64,000 nt of DNA. Source: Anaerolineae bacterium (GTDB lineage: Bacteria > Chloroflexota > Anaerolineae > Promineifilales > Promineifilaceae). The notes under the pieces were generated by a model, which did not search any database, had not been told where the DNA came from, and saw nothing but the letters and a program-made list of their open reading frames with translations. Position numbers and translations under genes: made by a program. Where the stretch lies: contig JAUIAP010000004.1 of NCBI GenBank assembly GCA_030425205.1, positions 310,001-374,000 on the forward strand, given 5' to 3'. Shown in pieces: positions 26,002-35,527 of this stretch (its first letter is position 1; the number at the start of each line of letters is the position of its first letter).

Positions 26002-27648
26002 TTAGCCGACTCCGAACCACGCAAGAACATTGGTGGCAATTAGCTGAATGTCATTGAAAACGGTGTAGGAACTTTGTGCTGAGGCGATACGCTCAACGAC
26101 AGGTTGTACACCTGATGAAACAATTGGCTCGATCACCTTTGGGAACATCCCGATGGCAATCAGCAACACGCAGAACATAACGAGAACAACCTTGTCAATC
26201 GCCTTAATCGGCTTCATGTCGTGCCATGCATGTTCGTCATACTCACCAAAGAAAACAGAAGTGATTGCGCGCAAAATATAGGCAGCGGTTATGATAATTC
26301 CGAGAACTGAGGCAACCGCAACCATCCAATAATAATTAGACGGGTTTAGTCCAAATGCTGTATTGGCAAGGTTGAAATCTCCCCCGCCCCAGACACCAAG
26401 AAAGATCGGGTACTCTGCGACGAACCCTGATAGACCCGGCATACCCATCGAGACAAAGCCACCAATAATGAATGCAACTGCAACCCATGGCAATGCAACC
26501 ATCATACCACTTAGCTCATCCATACTGCGGGTGTGGGCGCGGTCGTAAATCATACCGACACAGGAGAAGAACATCGCTGTCATTAAGCCGTGACTGACCA
26601 TTTGAATGCCTGCACCTGTAAATCCAAGCTGATTCATCGCGGCAAAGCCCATTACTACCAGCCCCATGTGGCTAACCGACGAATAGCCGATCATGTACTT
26701 GAGGTCGCGCTGTCGCATGGCAATAAACGCACCATAGATGACGTTAATCAACGTGAGCAATATGATGACAGGAAGCCAGTAGACAGCCCCTTCAGGCAAA
26801 ATTTGAATGCCCAACCGCATTGCGGCATATCCGCCGAGCTTCATCAAAACGCCAGCGTGAATCATTGAAACAGCGGTTGGCGCAGCGACGTGGCCATCTG
26901 GTGACCAATTATGGAAGGGAAACATCCCCGCCAATACTGCAAAACCGACAAATAGTGGTAGGAAGAGGTTGCGTTGTGTTTCTGAGCTGAAATTGGCTTC
27001 TGACCAAATGCGCAAATCGAAGGTTGAGGATGCTACACCTGCTGCCTCTGGGATTTGCAAATAGAGCATAATGAATGGAATCAACGCGACAAAACTACCG
27101 ATTAAGATAAACAAAGTTAACTTCATCGCAGCATATTCACGCCGCTCTTTCCAGCCCCAGATGACGATCATCACATACATGGGCAGCACCGCGACCTCAT
27201 AGAAGAAGAATAGCAAGAAGCCATCAACCGCGACAAAAACGCCATGTACACCTGCAACCAGCAGCATAAAGAAGGCATAGAATTCGCGGGGGCGATCTTC
27301 GATACCCCATGAAATCAATACGCCACCTAGACCGACGATAGCGGTGAGTAAGACAAGGGTCATGCTCAATCCATCTACGCCGAGAATATAGCTGATACCA
27401 GCCGATTCAACCCAGTTGTGGTCTTCCACATAGGCTAATGTATCGACCCAGCGTGTCCCCTCTGTAATCGTTGGGACAATGTTGAAGTTATAGTCAATAT
27501 ACAACGCCACCGACAGGACAAGGCCAAGAATCATTGCCGCCAAGCCGAGCATTTTGGCGTTGTCCTTGTTGTCCTCTGGCAACATCATGATGATGATACC
27601 AGCGACGATGGGCGAAAGTGTGATGACTGAGAGAAATGGGAAGTCCAT
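26002..27648 (-). CDS. nuoM: NADH-quinone oxidoreductase subunit M, second copy, lacking the helix-7 lysine
   Basis: A 548-residue NuoM-type antiporter-like subunit. It keeps the helix-5 Glu (FFYEVAVLPMYV), the helix-8 Lys (HAGVLMKLGGYAAMRL) and the helix-12 Glu (GLSGFVAEYP). In helix 7, where NuoM, NuoN and NuoL carry a Lys just before the PFHxW motif, it reads FAVLAGMFPFHNW, so the Lys is replaced by Leu239. That Lys is central to the proposed proton path. It lies directly after another nuoM gene (3-base gap). Together they indicate a complex I with two M subunits. Confidence 0.92.
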   Translation of the reverse strand: MDFPFLSVITLSPIVAGIIIMMLPEDNKDNAKMLGLAAMILGLVLSVALYIDYNFNIVPTITEGTRWVDTLAYVEDHNWVESAGISYILGVDGLSMTLVLLTAIVGLGGVLISWGIEDRPREFYAFFMLLVAGVHGVFVAVDGFLLFFFYEVAVLPMYVMIVIWGWKERREYAAMKLTLFILIGSFVALIPFIMLYLQIPEAAGVASSTFDLRIWSEANFSSETQRNLFLPLFVGFAVLAGMFPFHNWSPDGHVAAPTAVSMIHAGVLMKLGGYAAMRLGIQILPEGAVYWLPVIILLTLINVIYGAFIAMRQRDLKYMIGYSSVSHMGLVVMGFAAMNQLGFTGAGIQMVSHGLMTAMFFSCVGMIYDRAHTRSMDELSGMMVALPWVAVAFIIGGFVSMGMPGLSGFVAEYPIFLGVWGGGDFNLANTAFGLNPSNYYWMVAVASVLGIIITAAYILRAITSVFFGEYDEHAWHDMKPIKAIDKVVLVMFCVLLIAIGMFPKVIEPIVSSGVQPVVERIASAQSSYTVFNDIQLIATNVLAWFGVG

Positions 27649-27651
27649 AAT

Positions 27652-29229
27652 CTATCCGCCTAAAATCAGCGTTGCGGTGTCATTGATGACAGCTTGCAAC
27701 CATTGCGGCCAGATGCCGAGTGAAAGCATGAGCAACATAAGCGGCCAAATTACCGCGTGTTCAGTGAGAGTCATTTTTGGCAGATTACGCCATTCAGGTT
27801 TGACAGGGCCGTGCAACGTTTCGCCGATCCCCTTGAGGACATATGCGCCTGTCATCAACAAGCCGACCATCGAAATGACGATTTGCCATGTGAAGATGCG
27901 CCACGCACTGCGCGTAATGGCAAACTCACCGGGAAATCCGTTTAGACCAGGTAATCCAAGTGAAGCCATGCTGACAAATATCAAGATGCCGCCAAAAACG
28001 GGAAGCACAGTCCAAATGCCGCCAAATCGTTTAAGGTCACGAGTGTGCGCGCGTTCATATATGACCCCGACCATAAAGAACATGCCAGCGGCCGATAAGC
28101 CATGATTAAACATTTGTAGGACCGCGCCGTTAAGCGCCATGGTTGCGTCGGAGACATAACCGAACTGTTCTAATTCGGCCGATGTAAAACCCGCACTCCC
28201 GTATAACTGTCCATAAACCCATGCAAAAACTGCGATACCCATCACGACAAAACCCATATGGTTAATTGATGAGTAAGCAACCAGTCGCTTAAAGTCCCAT
28301 TGTCCATAGGCAGCAAAGCCGCCCATAACGATGCTGATCATCCCTAACACTGCCAACAGGCCAGCCGTCTGCTGCGCCTGGTCTGGAAACAAGGGAATGA
28401 CGAGACGCAAGAAACCATATGCGCCTAGCTTGAGTAGAATTCCGGCCAGCATCATTGAACCAGCGGTAGGAGCCTGCGTGTGGGCATCTGGCAACCACGT
28501 GTGGAATGGCCAAATTGGAACCTTTATCGCAAACGCGATAAAGAATGCCCAGTAAGCAATCCCTTTGACCGCTCCGACGGATAGATTGACCAATGGCAAT
28601 GTCGCGGACGGGTCAAGTCCCACCCACGCCTCCATCAACGTCGGCATATCAAAGGTGCCTGTTGACAAACCGATGATTTGGGTTGATAGCAATAGGCCAA
28701 GGCTGCCTGCCATCGTGTAGATGAAGAACTTGAAGGAAGCGTAGACGCGATCCTTGCCGCCCCACATCCGAATCAAGAAGTACATCGGAACAAGGCCAAA
28801 TTCCCAGAAAATGAAGAAGATCAACAAGTCTTGGGCAGCAAACAGACCAATTGACGCCGTTTCCATAATTAGGAAGAGCGTCATGTACATCTTGACGTTA
28901 TCTTCGATGCCGTAGGAAGCGATAATGCCAAGCGGCGTCAAAATGCCAGCAAGCAGCACCATGGGCAAGCTAATACCGTCGAGGGCGACATGGTAGTTTG
29001 CACCAATGATAGGGAACCACTCGCTAAACTGTGTAAACTGCAAGCCCGGCGCGGCGCGGTCGAAGGACAACCACAACGCCAGTGTAAAACCGAGCTCGAT
29101 GACGGCAAAAATTGCCGCTGCACGCCGAATTAGCCACTTATCGTCACCTGGTAAGAGGAAAACGATCAGCGCAAAGACGAGCGGTGCGAAAATTGTGATA
29201 GATAGGAGATTGTCAGCGATAAATTGCAC
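27652..29229 (-). CDS. nuoM: NADH-quinone oxidoreductase subunit M, first copy
   Basis: A 525-residue NuoM with all expected charged residues: helix-5 Glu (FFIFWEFGLVPMYF), helix-7 Lys (FAIKVPIWPFHTWLPDAH), helix-8 Lys (AGILLKLGAYG) and helix-12 Glu (GLNGFPGEFAI). It starts with GTG at 29229, supported by AAAGGTG six bases upstream. It lies between nuoL and the second nuoM, with gaps of a few bases on both sides. This copy is the better candidate for a normal proton-pumping M subunit. Confidence 0.95.
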   Translation of the reverse strand: MQFIADNLLSITIFAPLVFALIVFLLPGDDKWLIRRAAAIFAVIELGFTLALWLSFDRAAPGLQFTQFSEWFPIIGANYHVALDGISLPMVLLAGILTPLGIIASYGIEDNVKMYMTLFLIMETASIGLFAAQDLLIFFIFWEFGLVPMYFLIRMWGGKDRVYASFKFFIYTMAGSLGLLLSTQIIGLSTGTFDMPTLMEAWVGLDPSATLPLVNLSVGAVKGIAYWAFFIAFAIKVPIWPFHTWLPDAHTQAPTAGSMMLAGILLKLGAYGFLRLVIPLFPDQAQQTAGLLAVLGMISIVMGGFAAYGQWDFKRLVAYSSINHMGFVVMGIAVFAWVYGQLYGSAGFTSAELEQFGYVSDATMALNGAVLQMFNHGLSAAGMFFMVGVIYERAHTRDLKRFGGIWTVLPVFGGILIFVSMASLGLPGLNGFPGEFAITRSAWRIFTWQIVISMVGLLMTGAYVLKGIGETLHGPVKPEWRNLPKMTLTEHAVIWPLMLLMLSLGIWPQWLQAVINDTATLILGG

Positions 29230-29238
29230 AATGCACCT

Positions 29239-31536
29239 TTAGAACAGTTGATAGACGTAAGACGCGATGATGACCACCACCAACGCAACCGCCATAAGTG
29301 TTGAAATAAGCGCGTATTCCTGAATCTTACCCGTTTGGATCGAACGGAATTCGCGAGAAAGTTGGAGGAAGCGGTCCTTCACCCAATCGACAAAATCATC
29401 GAACACAGCATTTTCGATGGCCTTTGCAATTCGTGCGATGCCATAGAAGACGTTTGCGATTAGGTGCAGAACACCGTCGATAAAGCCTTTATCGATAATG
29501 TTGTAAACGACATTTTCGGAGAACGCTGTCACAGGTTTGACAAAGACGTTCATGTACAATTCGTCCACATACCATTTGTTGAGTAGGAAGGTATGAATTG
29601 GGCCGAGGGGTGCGACCAATGGATCGGGGTCACCAGCTTTAAGCGGTTTACGACCATAGACGAGATACCCCATGATGAGGCCACCCGATGCAACCCCAAC
29701 TGAAAGCAAAATTGGAACCCAGCTCCAAGGGAGTGTAAAGATCTTATGCGCAACGAGATGTTCTTCATATAAAACATCCATCGTTTCATAAATCGTTCCA
29801 CCCGCAAAATGATGAAAAACGTTGGTGAATATTCCTTCGGTTCCCAAGAAGTTATCGGGAATCCCAAACCAGCCCACGGTCACCGCAAGAAACGCCAACG
29901 GGATGAGCGGGAAGACCATGTAGGAATTGCTCTCATGTGCATGTTCGGCCAGCGGTGAACGCGCTTCACCCAAGAAGGTCAGACTAATTTGACGCATTGT
30001 GTAGAAGGCTGTCAAAAATGCCGCCAAACAGAGCATGATCAGCACAGTCAGTCCCAACATGCTGCCATCGTGGTCAAAGAGATACCATGCATCGGCAAAA
30101 ATTTCGTCTTTTGACCAGAAACCAGCCGTGACAAGCGGAAATCCAGATAAGGCAAATCCGCCAATGACAAAGGTACGGAATGTCCATGGCATCTTGTCTT
30201 TCAATCCACCCATGTTCATCATATCTTGTGGATCGGTATGGTGGTCATGGACATGTTCTGCGCCATGTTCCATCCCGTGAATGACGGAGCCAGACCCTAA
30301 GAAAAGCAGGGCTTTGAAGACAGCATGTGTGATGAGGTGGAAGGCAGCCGCAATGTAAGCACCCATGCCGACAGCGGCGACCATAAAGCCAAGTTGAGAA
30401 ATGGTCGAATAGGCGAGCACGCCTTTGACATCGTCTTGTGCAACAGCGATGGTTGCGGCAAAGAGCGCGGTAAATGCGCCAATTCCCGCGATAACCAGTC
30501 CCGCTGGGCCCGCTTCTGCACCAACGGCAATCAGTGGGAAGATGCGCAGGATGAGATAGATGCCGGCCGAAACCATTGCGGCAGCATGGATAACTGCACT
30601 AACAGGCGTGGGGCCTTCCATTGCGTTAGGCAACCAGACGTGCAGTGGGAATTGCGCCGATTTGCCGACCGTTCCCGTGAAGATAAGCAACGCCATGATG
30701 CTAAGGGCGAGACCACCATTCATACCCATGATGCTGTGGTGGGCAGCTTCGGAGAGAGATTCGGCCGATAATGCCTCTGCAAAATTCAACGTCCCAAACA
30801 CGCGATAGAAAAAGACGATGCCTAACAACATCACGACATCCGCGACGCGAGTTGTCATGAATGCCTTGATTGAAGCATAACGTGGGGGGAGCTTCTGCGG
30901 ATTTTTTGCGTCAGGTTCGTATGTGCGTGCGTACCAGAACCCAATGAGGAGATAGGAGCAAAGCCCCATGACCTCCCAACCGACGAAAAGTAATAGTAAG
31001 TTATCGGCCACAACGAGGGTGAGCATTCCTCCTGCAAAAAGGGACATGAAGGCGAAGAATCGGCCGAATAACGGCTCCTGTTGTCCATGATTCGGCTCAC
31101 CGAGATGCGTCCCCTTTTGTTGACCAAAGTTATGATACCCAACACTGTAGATGAAAATCATGAAGACCGCGAACGGAACCATCAAGAGCATCAACATTGT
31201 CAGTGGGTCAACCGAAACACCCATGCGGACACATCCTTCACAGGCTGTGTCTGCCGTTGTGTACTCGCCAAATGGCATCCACACAACATCGTCATGAATT
31301 TGAACCGGGTGCTCCTCAAGCCCATGGATCAGGTCATCGTAACTATTGAAGTTGCCGAAGATACCGAAAACCACGCCATAGCTCAAAACGAGGGCGGTGA
31401 TAATACCCGCCCACGCCACGAGCCAGCTTGGGGTGGCGTACTTACGCAAAAAGAGAATGATAATCACAAACGCGGCCAGCGGTGCCGCTGGAATCAGCCA
31501 AGTGAGCGTTGTGAGATGATTTGGAAGTTCGTGCAT
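29239..31536 (-). CDS. nuoL: NADH-quinone oxidoreductase subunit L, long form
   Basis: A 765-residue distal antiporter-like subunit, longer than the usual 610-660. Core motifs: LLLFVGWEVMGLCSYLLIGFW (two overlapping landmarks), GKSAQFPLHVWLPNAMEGP with the helix-7 Lys, and GFPLVTAGFWSKDEI. A His-rich stretch HGMEHGAEHVHDHHTD replaces the short loop after GSGSVI. The C-terminus carries the lateral helix and a final anchor (YALISTLMAVALVV). Extra length could span an additional M subunit, as described for 2M-type complex I. The start is set at ATG 31536; a TTG at 31551 is possible. Confidence 0.94.
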   Translation of the reverse strand: MHELPNHLTTLTWLIPAAPLAAFVIIILFLRKYATPSWLVAWAGIITALVLSYGVVFGIFGNFNSYDDLIHGLEEHPVQIHDDVVWMPFGEYTTADTACEGCVRMGVSVDPLTMLMLLMVPFAVFMIFIYSVGYHNFGQQKGTHLGEPNHGQQEPLFGRFFAFMSLFAGGMLTLVVADNLLLLFVGWEVMGLCSYLLIGFWYARTYEPDAKNPQKLPPRYASIKAFMTTRVADVVMLLGIVFFYRVFGTLNFAEALSAESLSEAAHHSIMGMNGGLALSIMALLIFTGTVGKSAQFPLHVWLPNAMEGPTPVSAVIHAAAMVSAGIYLILRIFPLIAVGAEAGPAGLVIAGIGAFTALFAATIAVAQDDVKGVLAYSTISQLGFMVAAVGMGAYIAAAFHLITHAVFKALLFLGSGSVIHGMEHGAEHVHDHHTDPQDMMNMGGLKDKMPWTFRTFVIGGFALSGFPLVTAGFWSKDEIFADAWYLFDHDGSMLGLTVLIMLCLAAFLTAFYTMRQISLTFLGEARSPLAEHAHESNSYMVFPLIPLAFLAVTVGWFGIPDNFLGTEGIFTNVFHHFAGGTIYETMDVLYEEHLVAHKIFTLPWSWVPILLSVGVASGGLIMGYLVYGRKPLKAGDPDPLVAPLGPIHTFLLNKWYVDELYMNVFVKPVTAFSENVVYNIIDKGFIDGVLHLIANVFYGIARIAKAIENAVFDDFVDWVKDRFLQLSREFRSIQTGKIQEYALISTLMAVALVVVIIASYVYQLF

Positions 31537-31573
31537 TTGAACAGTCAGCAACGAACAGGCACATGCCTGAACG

Positions 31574-31882
31574 CTAATACTTGAGCGTGTCTAAATCTTC
31601 AGCAATGACAGAATCTTTATTGCGGTAGATGGAAATGACGAGTGCGAGACCCACAGCGGCTTCGGCCGCAGCAATGGCTAGGATAAAAATCGCCCACGCA
31701 ATGCCGACGGGTCTATCAGGTGAGTTATATCGCCAAAATGCAACCAAGTTGATGTTGACCGCATTGAGCATGAGCTCAACCGACATCAAAATTGCAACCG
31801 CATTGCGCCGTGCCAGTACGCCGTAAAGACCAATACAAAACAGGGCGGCTGAGACAAACAAATACCATGAAAGCGGAATCAT
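31574..31882 (-). CDS. nuoK: NADH-quinone oxidoreductase subunit K
   Basis: A 102-residue, three-helix subunit with the signature SVELMLNAVNINLVAF (conserved helix-2 Glu) and AAAEAAVGLALVISIYR (helix-3 Glu). Both Glu residues link the quinone cavity to the antiporter subunits. It overlaps nuoJ by four bases. Confidence 0.96.
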   Translation of the reverse strand: MIPLSWYLFVSAALFCIGLYGVLARRNAVAILMSVELMLNAVNINLVAFWRYNSPDRPVGIAWAIFILAIAAAEAAVGLALVISIYRNKDSVIAEDLDTLKY

Positions 31883-32412
31883 TCGATCTCCTCCGAATCG
31901 AGGTCAGGGCGTGCAACCACAATCGCGCCAACCAAGGCTGCCAACAATAAGATTGAAGCCGCCTCAAAAGGCAACACATATCCGTTTGGACTCGCCAACA
32001 AACTGCCCAGCACTTCAACATTCGATGATAATGTCGCATCGCTGACAACAGCAGGTGGGATATTGAAGAAGTCACCCATTTGGAAAATGACAAACGCCAA
32101 CACGCCAAATAGCCCGATAGCTGCAACAAACGCGCCAACAGCTTGCGAATTGCTCGCTGGTTCTGTCGTGCTCATCAAACGGCGTGTCATCATAATGGCG
32201 AAAATTACCAAAATTGAAATCGCACCAATATAAACGAGTAGTTGTGCCGCTGCGAGAAATCCCGCATTGAGCATCGCGTAAAATCCTGCCACGCCGAAAA
32301 ACGAAAGCATCATTGCTGCCGCTGCATGGAACAGGTTCCGGTCAGTCACGACAATGAAGGCCGAAACCAGCGTGATAACCGTGAGAATTGAGAAAAGAAT
32401 TTGTTCAGCCAT
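31879..32412 (-). CDS. nuoJ: NADH-quinone oxidoreductase subunit J
   Basis: A 177-residue, five-helix subunit. The third-helix signature AQLLVYIGAISILVIFAIM is clear. Normally nuoI lies between nuoH and nuoJ; here nuoJ follows nuoH by five bases and nuoI is missing from the cluster. Confidence 0.95.
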   Translation of the reverse strand: MAEQILFSILTVITLVSAFIVVTDRNLFHAAAAMMLSFFGVAGFYAMLNAGFLAAAQLLVYIGAISILVIFAIMMTRRLMSTTEPASNSQAVGAFVAAIGLFGVLAFVIFQMGDFFNIPPAVVSDATLSSNVEVLGSLLASPNGYVLPFEAASILLLAALVGAIVVARPDLDSEEIE

Positions 32413-32417
32413 GATTA

Positions 32418-33716
32418 TTAGTGTGGCACAGCCAATGACGGCGTTTCGTGACCGCCCACATCGTGCGAGTGGTCATTGTCCATGTGTGCATGAGGCCCAT
32501 GCCGGTGATCACTATCGTCGTGGAAACTAGCAGAATCTTCAAGATTTTCTTCCGCTGCCAAGCGGGCTGCCCGACCCTGACGACGTAAAATTTCAACTAC
32601 GCCCGCCATAATGATCAGGTTACTCGCTAGATGTGCGCCTGAGCGTGCCAAAATTGGCAAATCGGCAACAAATTTTTCAAGCACTGCCGCAACTAAGAGC
32701 ATCACAAGCGAGACTGGCACTAGGAATTTCCAGTTAAAGTCAAGAATTTGGTCGATGCGAACACGTGGTAGAGTTGCGCGTGACCAGATGAAGAGGAAAT
32801 ATCCTAGATACATCTTGACTTGGAATACCGCCATGGCGATTAAAACCGTCCACCACGTTGCACTTAAGTCAATTGGTGCAACTCCGAATAGGCCAAGAAT
32901 CAGGTTGATGATAGGGATATTCCAACCACCAAAGTAGACAACTGCCAACATTCCGCCCATGAAAAATGCGCCGACAAACTCCGCTAACTGGAACATGGCA
33001 AATTTCATGCCGCTATATTCGATATGGAAGCCCGCAATAATTTCCGACTCTGCCTCCAGTAGATCAAATGGCGTGCGGCCCGTCTCCGCCAGTGCAGAGA
33101 TGAGAAAAATTAGCGCGGAAAGTGGTGCAACAAAGAAGAATGGAACCGTTTGTGCTGCAATGATGTCCTGTGTTGACATTGAACGCGCCAACAAAATCGG
33201 GATAAGCAACGCAATTACCATTGGCACTTCATAGCTAACCAATTGGGCAACAGCGCGGAACGCTGCCAGCAGCGCGTATTTGTTATTAGACCCCCAACCA
33301 GCCATTAAGATGGCCACGACACTAACCGAGCTTACGGCTAAGAAGTAGAATAGGCCGATGTTGAGGTCTGCTCCGATAATGCCGGGTCCAAACGGCAAGA
33401 TCGCCCACATGACAACGGTCGTCATAACGATCAGTATTGGGGCGAGATTGTAAATGAACTTATCCGCACCAGCCGGCGTAATTAGCTCTTTTGTCAGCAG
33501 CTTCGCAATGTCGGCAAACGACTGCGCAATACCATACTTGCCGACACGATTCGGGCCGATACGATCTTGGAACCGTGCAAGTAACTTACGCTCTAACCAA
33601 ATAATGAAGATGGCGATCAGGAGGGCGTAGCTGCCGATGAGAACGACGATGAGTATGTCGGAAAGCCAACTAACCCATGCGGCGTTACCGAGAATATTTT
33701 GTAGAAATTCTTCCAT
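32418..33716 (-). CDS. nuoH: NADH-quinone oxidoreductase subunit H with His-rich tail
   Basis: A 432-residue subunit forming the quinone chamber with NuoB/D. Signatures: RIGPNRVGKYGIAQSFADIAKLLTKE-type sequence after helix 1, AETGRTPFDLLEAESEI, and ATLPRVRIDQI near the end. After the last helix a hydrophilic tail of about 55 residues follows, with RRQGRAARLAAEENLE and a His/Asp-rich end containing DHRHGPHAHMDNDH. Such a tail is not part of the standard subunit and would face the cytoplasm. It lies between nuoA and nuoJ. Confidence 0.95.
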   Translation of the reverse strand: MEEFLQNILGNAAWVSWLSDILIVVLIGSYALLIAIFIIWLERKLLARFQDRIGPNRVGKYGIAQSFADIAKLLTKELITPAGADKFIYNLAPILIVMTTVVMWAILPFGPGIIGADLNIGLFYFLAVSSVSVVAILMAGWGSNNKYALLAAFRAVAQLVSYEVPMVIALLIPILLARSMSTQDIIAAQTVPFFFVAPLSALIFLISALAETGRTPFDLLEAESEIIAGFHIEYSGMKFAMFQLAEFVGAFFMGGMLAVVYFGGWNIPIINLILGLFGVAPIDLSATWWTVLIAMAVFQVKMYLGYFLFIWSRATLPRVRIDQILDFNWKFLVPVSLVMLLVAAVLEKFVADLPILARSGAHLASNLIIMAGVVEILRRQGRAARLAAEENLEDSASFHDDSDHRHGPHAHMDNDHSHDVGGHETPSLAVPH

Positions 33717-33729
33717 TTAATCGGCTCCG

Positions 33730-34086
33730 TTAGAAATATTCAAGTGCGCCCTTGCCCCATGCATAGACGAGACCGTCAGCGAGCAAGATGATAAACAGTG
33801 CCGTTGCACCGATTGCAAAATACCCTAGCGTATCGTAAGCGGCAGCGATTGGAAAAAGGAAAAGCGCCTCAACATCAAAGACAACGAAGACAATCGCGTA
33901 GATGTAGTATTGCACTTTGAACTGAATCCATGTATCACCGATCGTTTCGATACCGCACTCGTATGTTTGTGTTTTGATGGCGTTTGGTTTTTTAGGTCCT
34001 AGCAGCCAGTTTATTAGAATCGGGGCTGCGGGGAGTAATGGTGCGATCACCATAAACCAGCCGATAACTTGCCAATTTTGTACCAT
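33730..34086 (-). CDS. nuoA: NADH-quinone oxidoreductase subunit A
   Basis: A 118-residue, three-helix subunit: YECGIETIGDTWIQFKVQYY-type loop with the conserved Cys, then FVVFDVEALFLFP with the Asp-Glu pair in helix 2. The start at ATG 34086 follows GAAGGG by eight bases; an upstream extension of 23 codons lacks family similarity and is rejected. It is the first gene of the membrane-arm cluster nuoAHJKLMMN. The nuoB, C, D, E, F, G and I genes must lie elsewhere. Confidence 0.95.
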   Translation of the reverse strand: MVQNWQVIGWFMVIAPLLPAAPILINWLLGPKKPNAIKTQTYECGIETIGDTWIQFKVQYYIYAIVFVVFDVEALFLFPIAAAYDTLGYFAIGATALFIILLADGLVYAWGKGALEYF

Positions 34087-34126
34087 TGGGAACACCCTTC
34101 GGAAATTGATTGTGAAATTCTCCACA

Positions 34127-34155
34127 TTTATAACACAACGGTTTTTGGGGGGCAA
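34127..34155 (-). promoter_or_regulatory. Predicted promoter of the nuo cluster
   Basis: On the minus strand TTGCCC (34155-34150), a 17-base spacer and TATAAA (34132-34127) with a TGT extension. The 11-mer TTGTGTTATAA is identical at the atp promoter. Confidence 0.6.
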
Positions 34156-34243
34156 TGAAAGTAGACATGAACTACGTTAGGAGTTGCGATTTTGCGGTAG
34201 ATCGTTACATTACAAGCAAACTGCTTTGATGGAGTCCAAGCCC

Positions 34244-35527
34244 ATGTTGATAGCTGTAACGATCGCATTTGTTGTAGCAACGCCGTTCGTTTTATTTCCA
34301 TCACAACTGCCCATAGTAGGGGTGGGCTCTTTTGTAACGATCTTGGCTTGGACAACTGGAGGAATATGGTGTGGTAGGCTAGATCGGCCGAAATCTCCCA
34401 CCACCCTGCCTATCCTAATCCTGCTCGTAATGGCTCTAATTGGAACGGCAACCTCCTCACATCCAACGCTTAGTCTGCCAAAACTGATGTCTCTCTGTTG
34501 GGGCTGCATCGCATGGTGGTTATTACAACTGTGGGGAAAGCGGTTGGGAATCTGGGGAAGTTTATCAGTTTATCTAATCTTGGGATTTGGGATTGGACTG
34601 GTGGGAATATTTTCGGCCGATTGGCAACCAAAGCTTTTCACATTCGCGTTGCCTGCAACAATTTCGCTGCCCGAAGCACCAATTAACGGGATTTCACCCA
34701 ATCAACTAGCTGGCACCATTATCTATTTCTGGCCACTGCTGCTTGTCAACTGGCAACGTATTCCATTCAAGATCATGATTGTATTCTGGGGTGGAATTCT
34801 CATTGCAACCCAATCGCGCACCGCTTGGATATCTATTTTTCTTGTCGTCCTACTCTTTTTACAAGAGCATTTCCCAATTGGCGAACGACGGCGCGGGCTT
34901 TTGCGCCGTGGTGCGCTCATCATAGTTCTGATCGGCGGCACTCTACTATTTACCCAACTTCAATTTAGTGAGATCGCCTCTGCTTGGTCAACCGCTCCGC
35001 TTGAGGTCAAACCGGGATCGCTTCAATCGCTTGGCATGCGCCGCGAGATATGGCGGTGGGGGCTTGTCGCACTGTCTGAATATCCACTAAAAGGTGTTGG
35101 ATTGGGCACATTTCGTGTTGTGATTAATAGCTACCCAGCGATATTGCCTGCCAAATTTGACATCGCACACGCCCACAACCTCTTTCTGCAAATCAGTCTC
35201 GATGTTGGATTAATTGGATTGGCAGCCTATCTTTACCTAATTTTCATTGCGGGTCGGCACGCATTTTCCCTAATGAATACGCGAAACAATGCCCTAGCCC
35301 GCATGCTGGGCCACGGTTATCTCTTAACGTTAGTTGCCATTCATACATTTGGGCTGCTCGATACGATCGCGTTAGGTTCCAAACCCGCCCTGCTATTTTG
35401 GCTGCTTCTTGCCCTGATCGAGATTACGCATGACCAAATTTGCGCGCCAATGCCCGCCTTGATGGTTCCGTCAACGTCGAGCCATCAGGAAAGACCAGCG
35501 TCGGAACCCGTTTCTTGCCCTCATTAA
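34244..35527 (+). CDS. O-antigen ligase / polymerase-like membrane protein
   Basis: A 427-residue protein with about eleven hydrophobic segments and a large extracytoplasmic loop containing SLGMRREIWRWGL and HAHNLFLQISLDVGLIGL, the latter characteristic of the Wzy_C/WaaL (O-antigen ligase) superfamily. These proteins join or polymerise lipid-linked glycans. GGAG nine bases upstream decides for ATG 34244; ATG 34229 is the alternative. A weak promoter (TTGCGA 34184, TACATT 34206) precedes. Its last 104 bases overlap the convergent mycoredoxin-like gene, and its C-terminal tail (PSTSSHQERPASEP) is hydrophilic. Confidence 0.75.
   Translation: MLIAVTIAFVVATPFVLFPSQLPIVGVGSFVTILAWTTGGIWCGRLDRPKSPTTLPILILLVMALIGTATSSHPTLSLPKLMSLCWGCIAWWLLQLWGKRLGIWGSLSVYLILGFGIGLVGIFSADWQPKLFTFALPATISLPEAPINGISPNQLAGTIIYFWPLLLVNWQRIPFKIMIVFWGGILIATQSRTAWISIFLVVLLFLQEHFPIGERRRGLLRRGALIIVLIGGTLLFTQLQFSEIASAWSTAPLEVKPGSLQSLGMRREIWRWGLVALSEYPLKGVGLGTFRVVINSYPAILPAKFDIAHAHNLFLQISLDVGLIGLAAYLYLIFIAGRHAFSLMNTRNNALARMLGHGYLLTLVAIHTFGLLDTIALGSKPALLFWLLLALIEITHDQICAPMPALMVPSTSSHQERPASEPVSCPH

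Noticed and set aside
30325..30771. A 148-codon plus-strand frame inside nuoL
   Set aside because: It lies opposite the core NuoL helices and its translation is Cys/Arg/Asn-rich without any motif.
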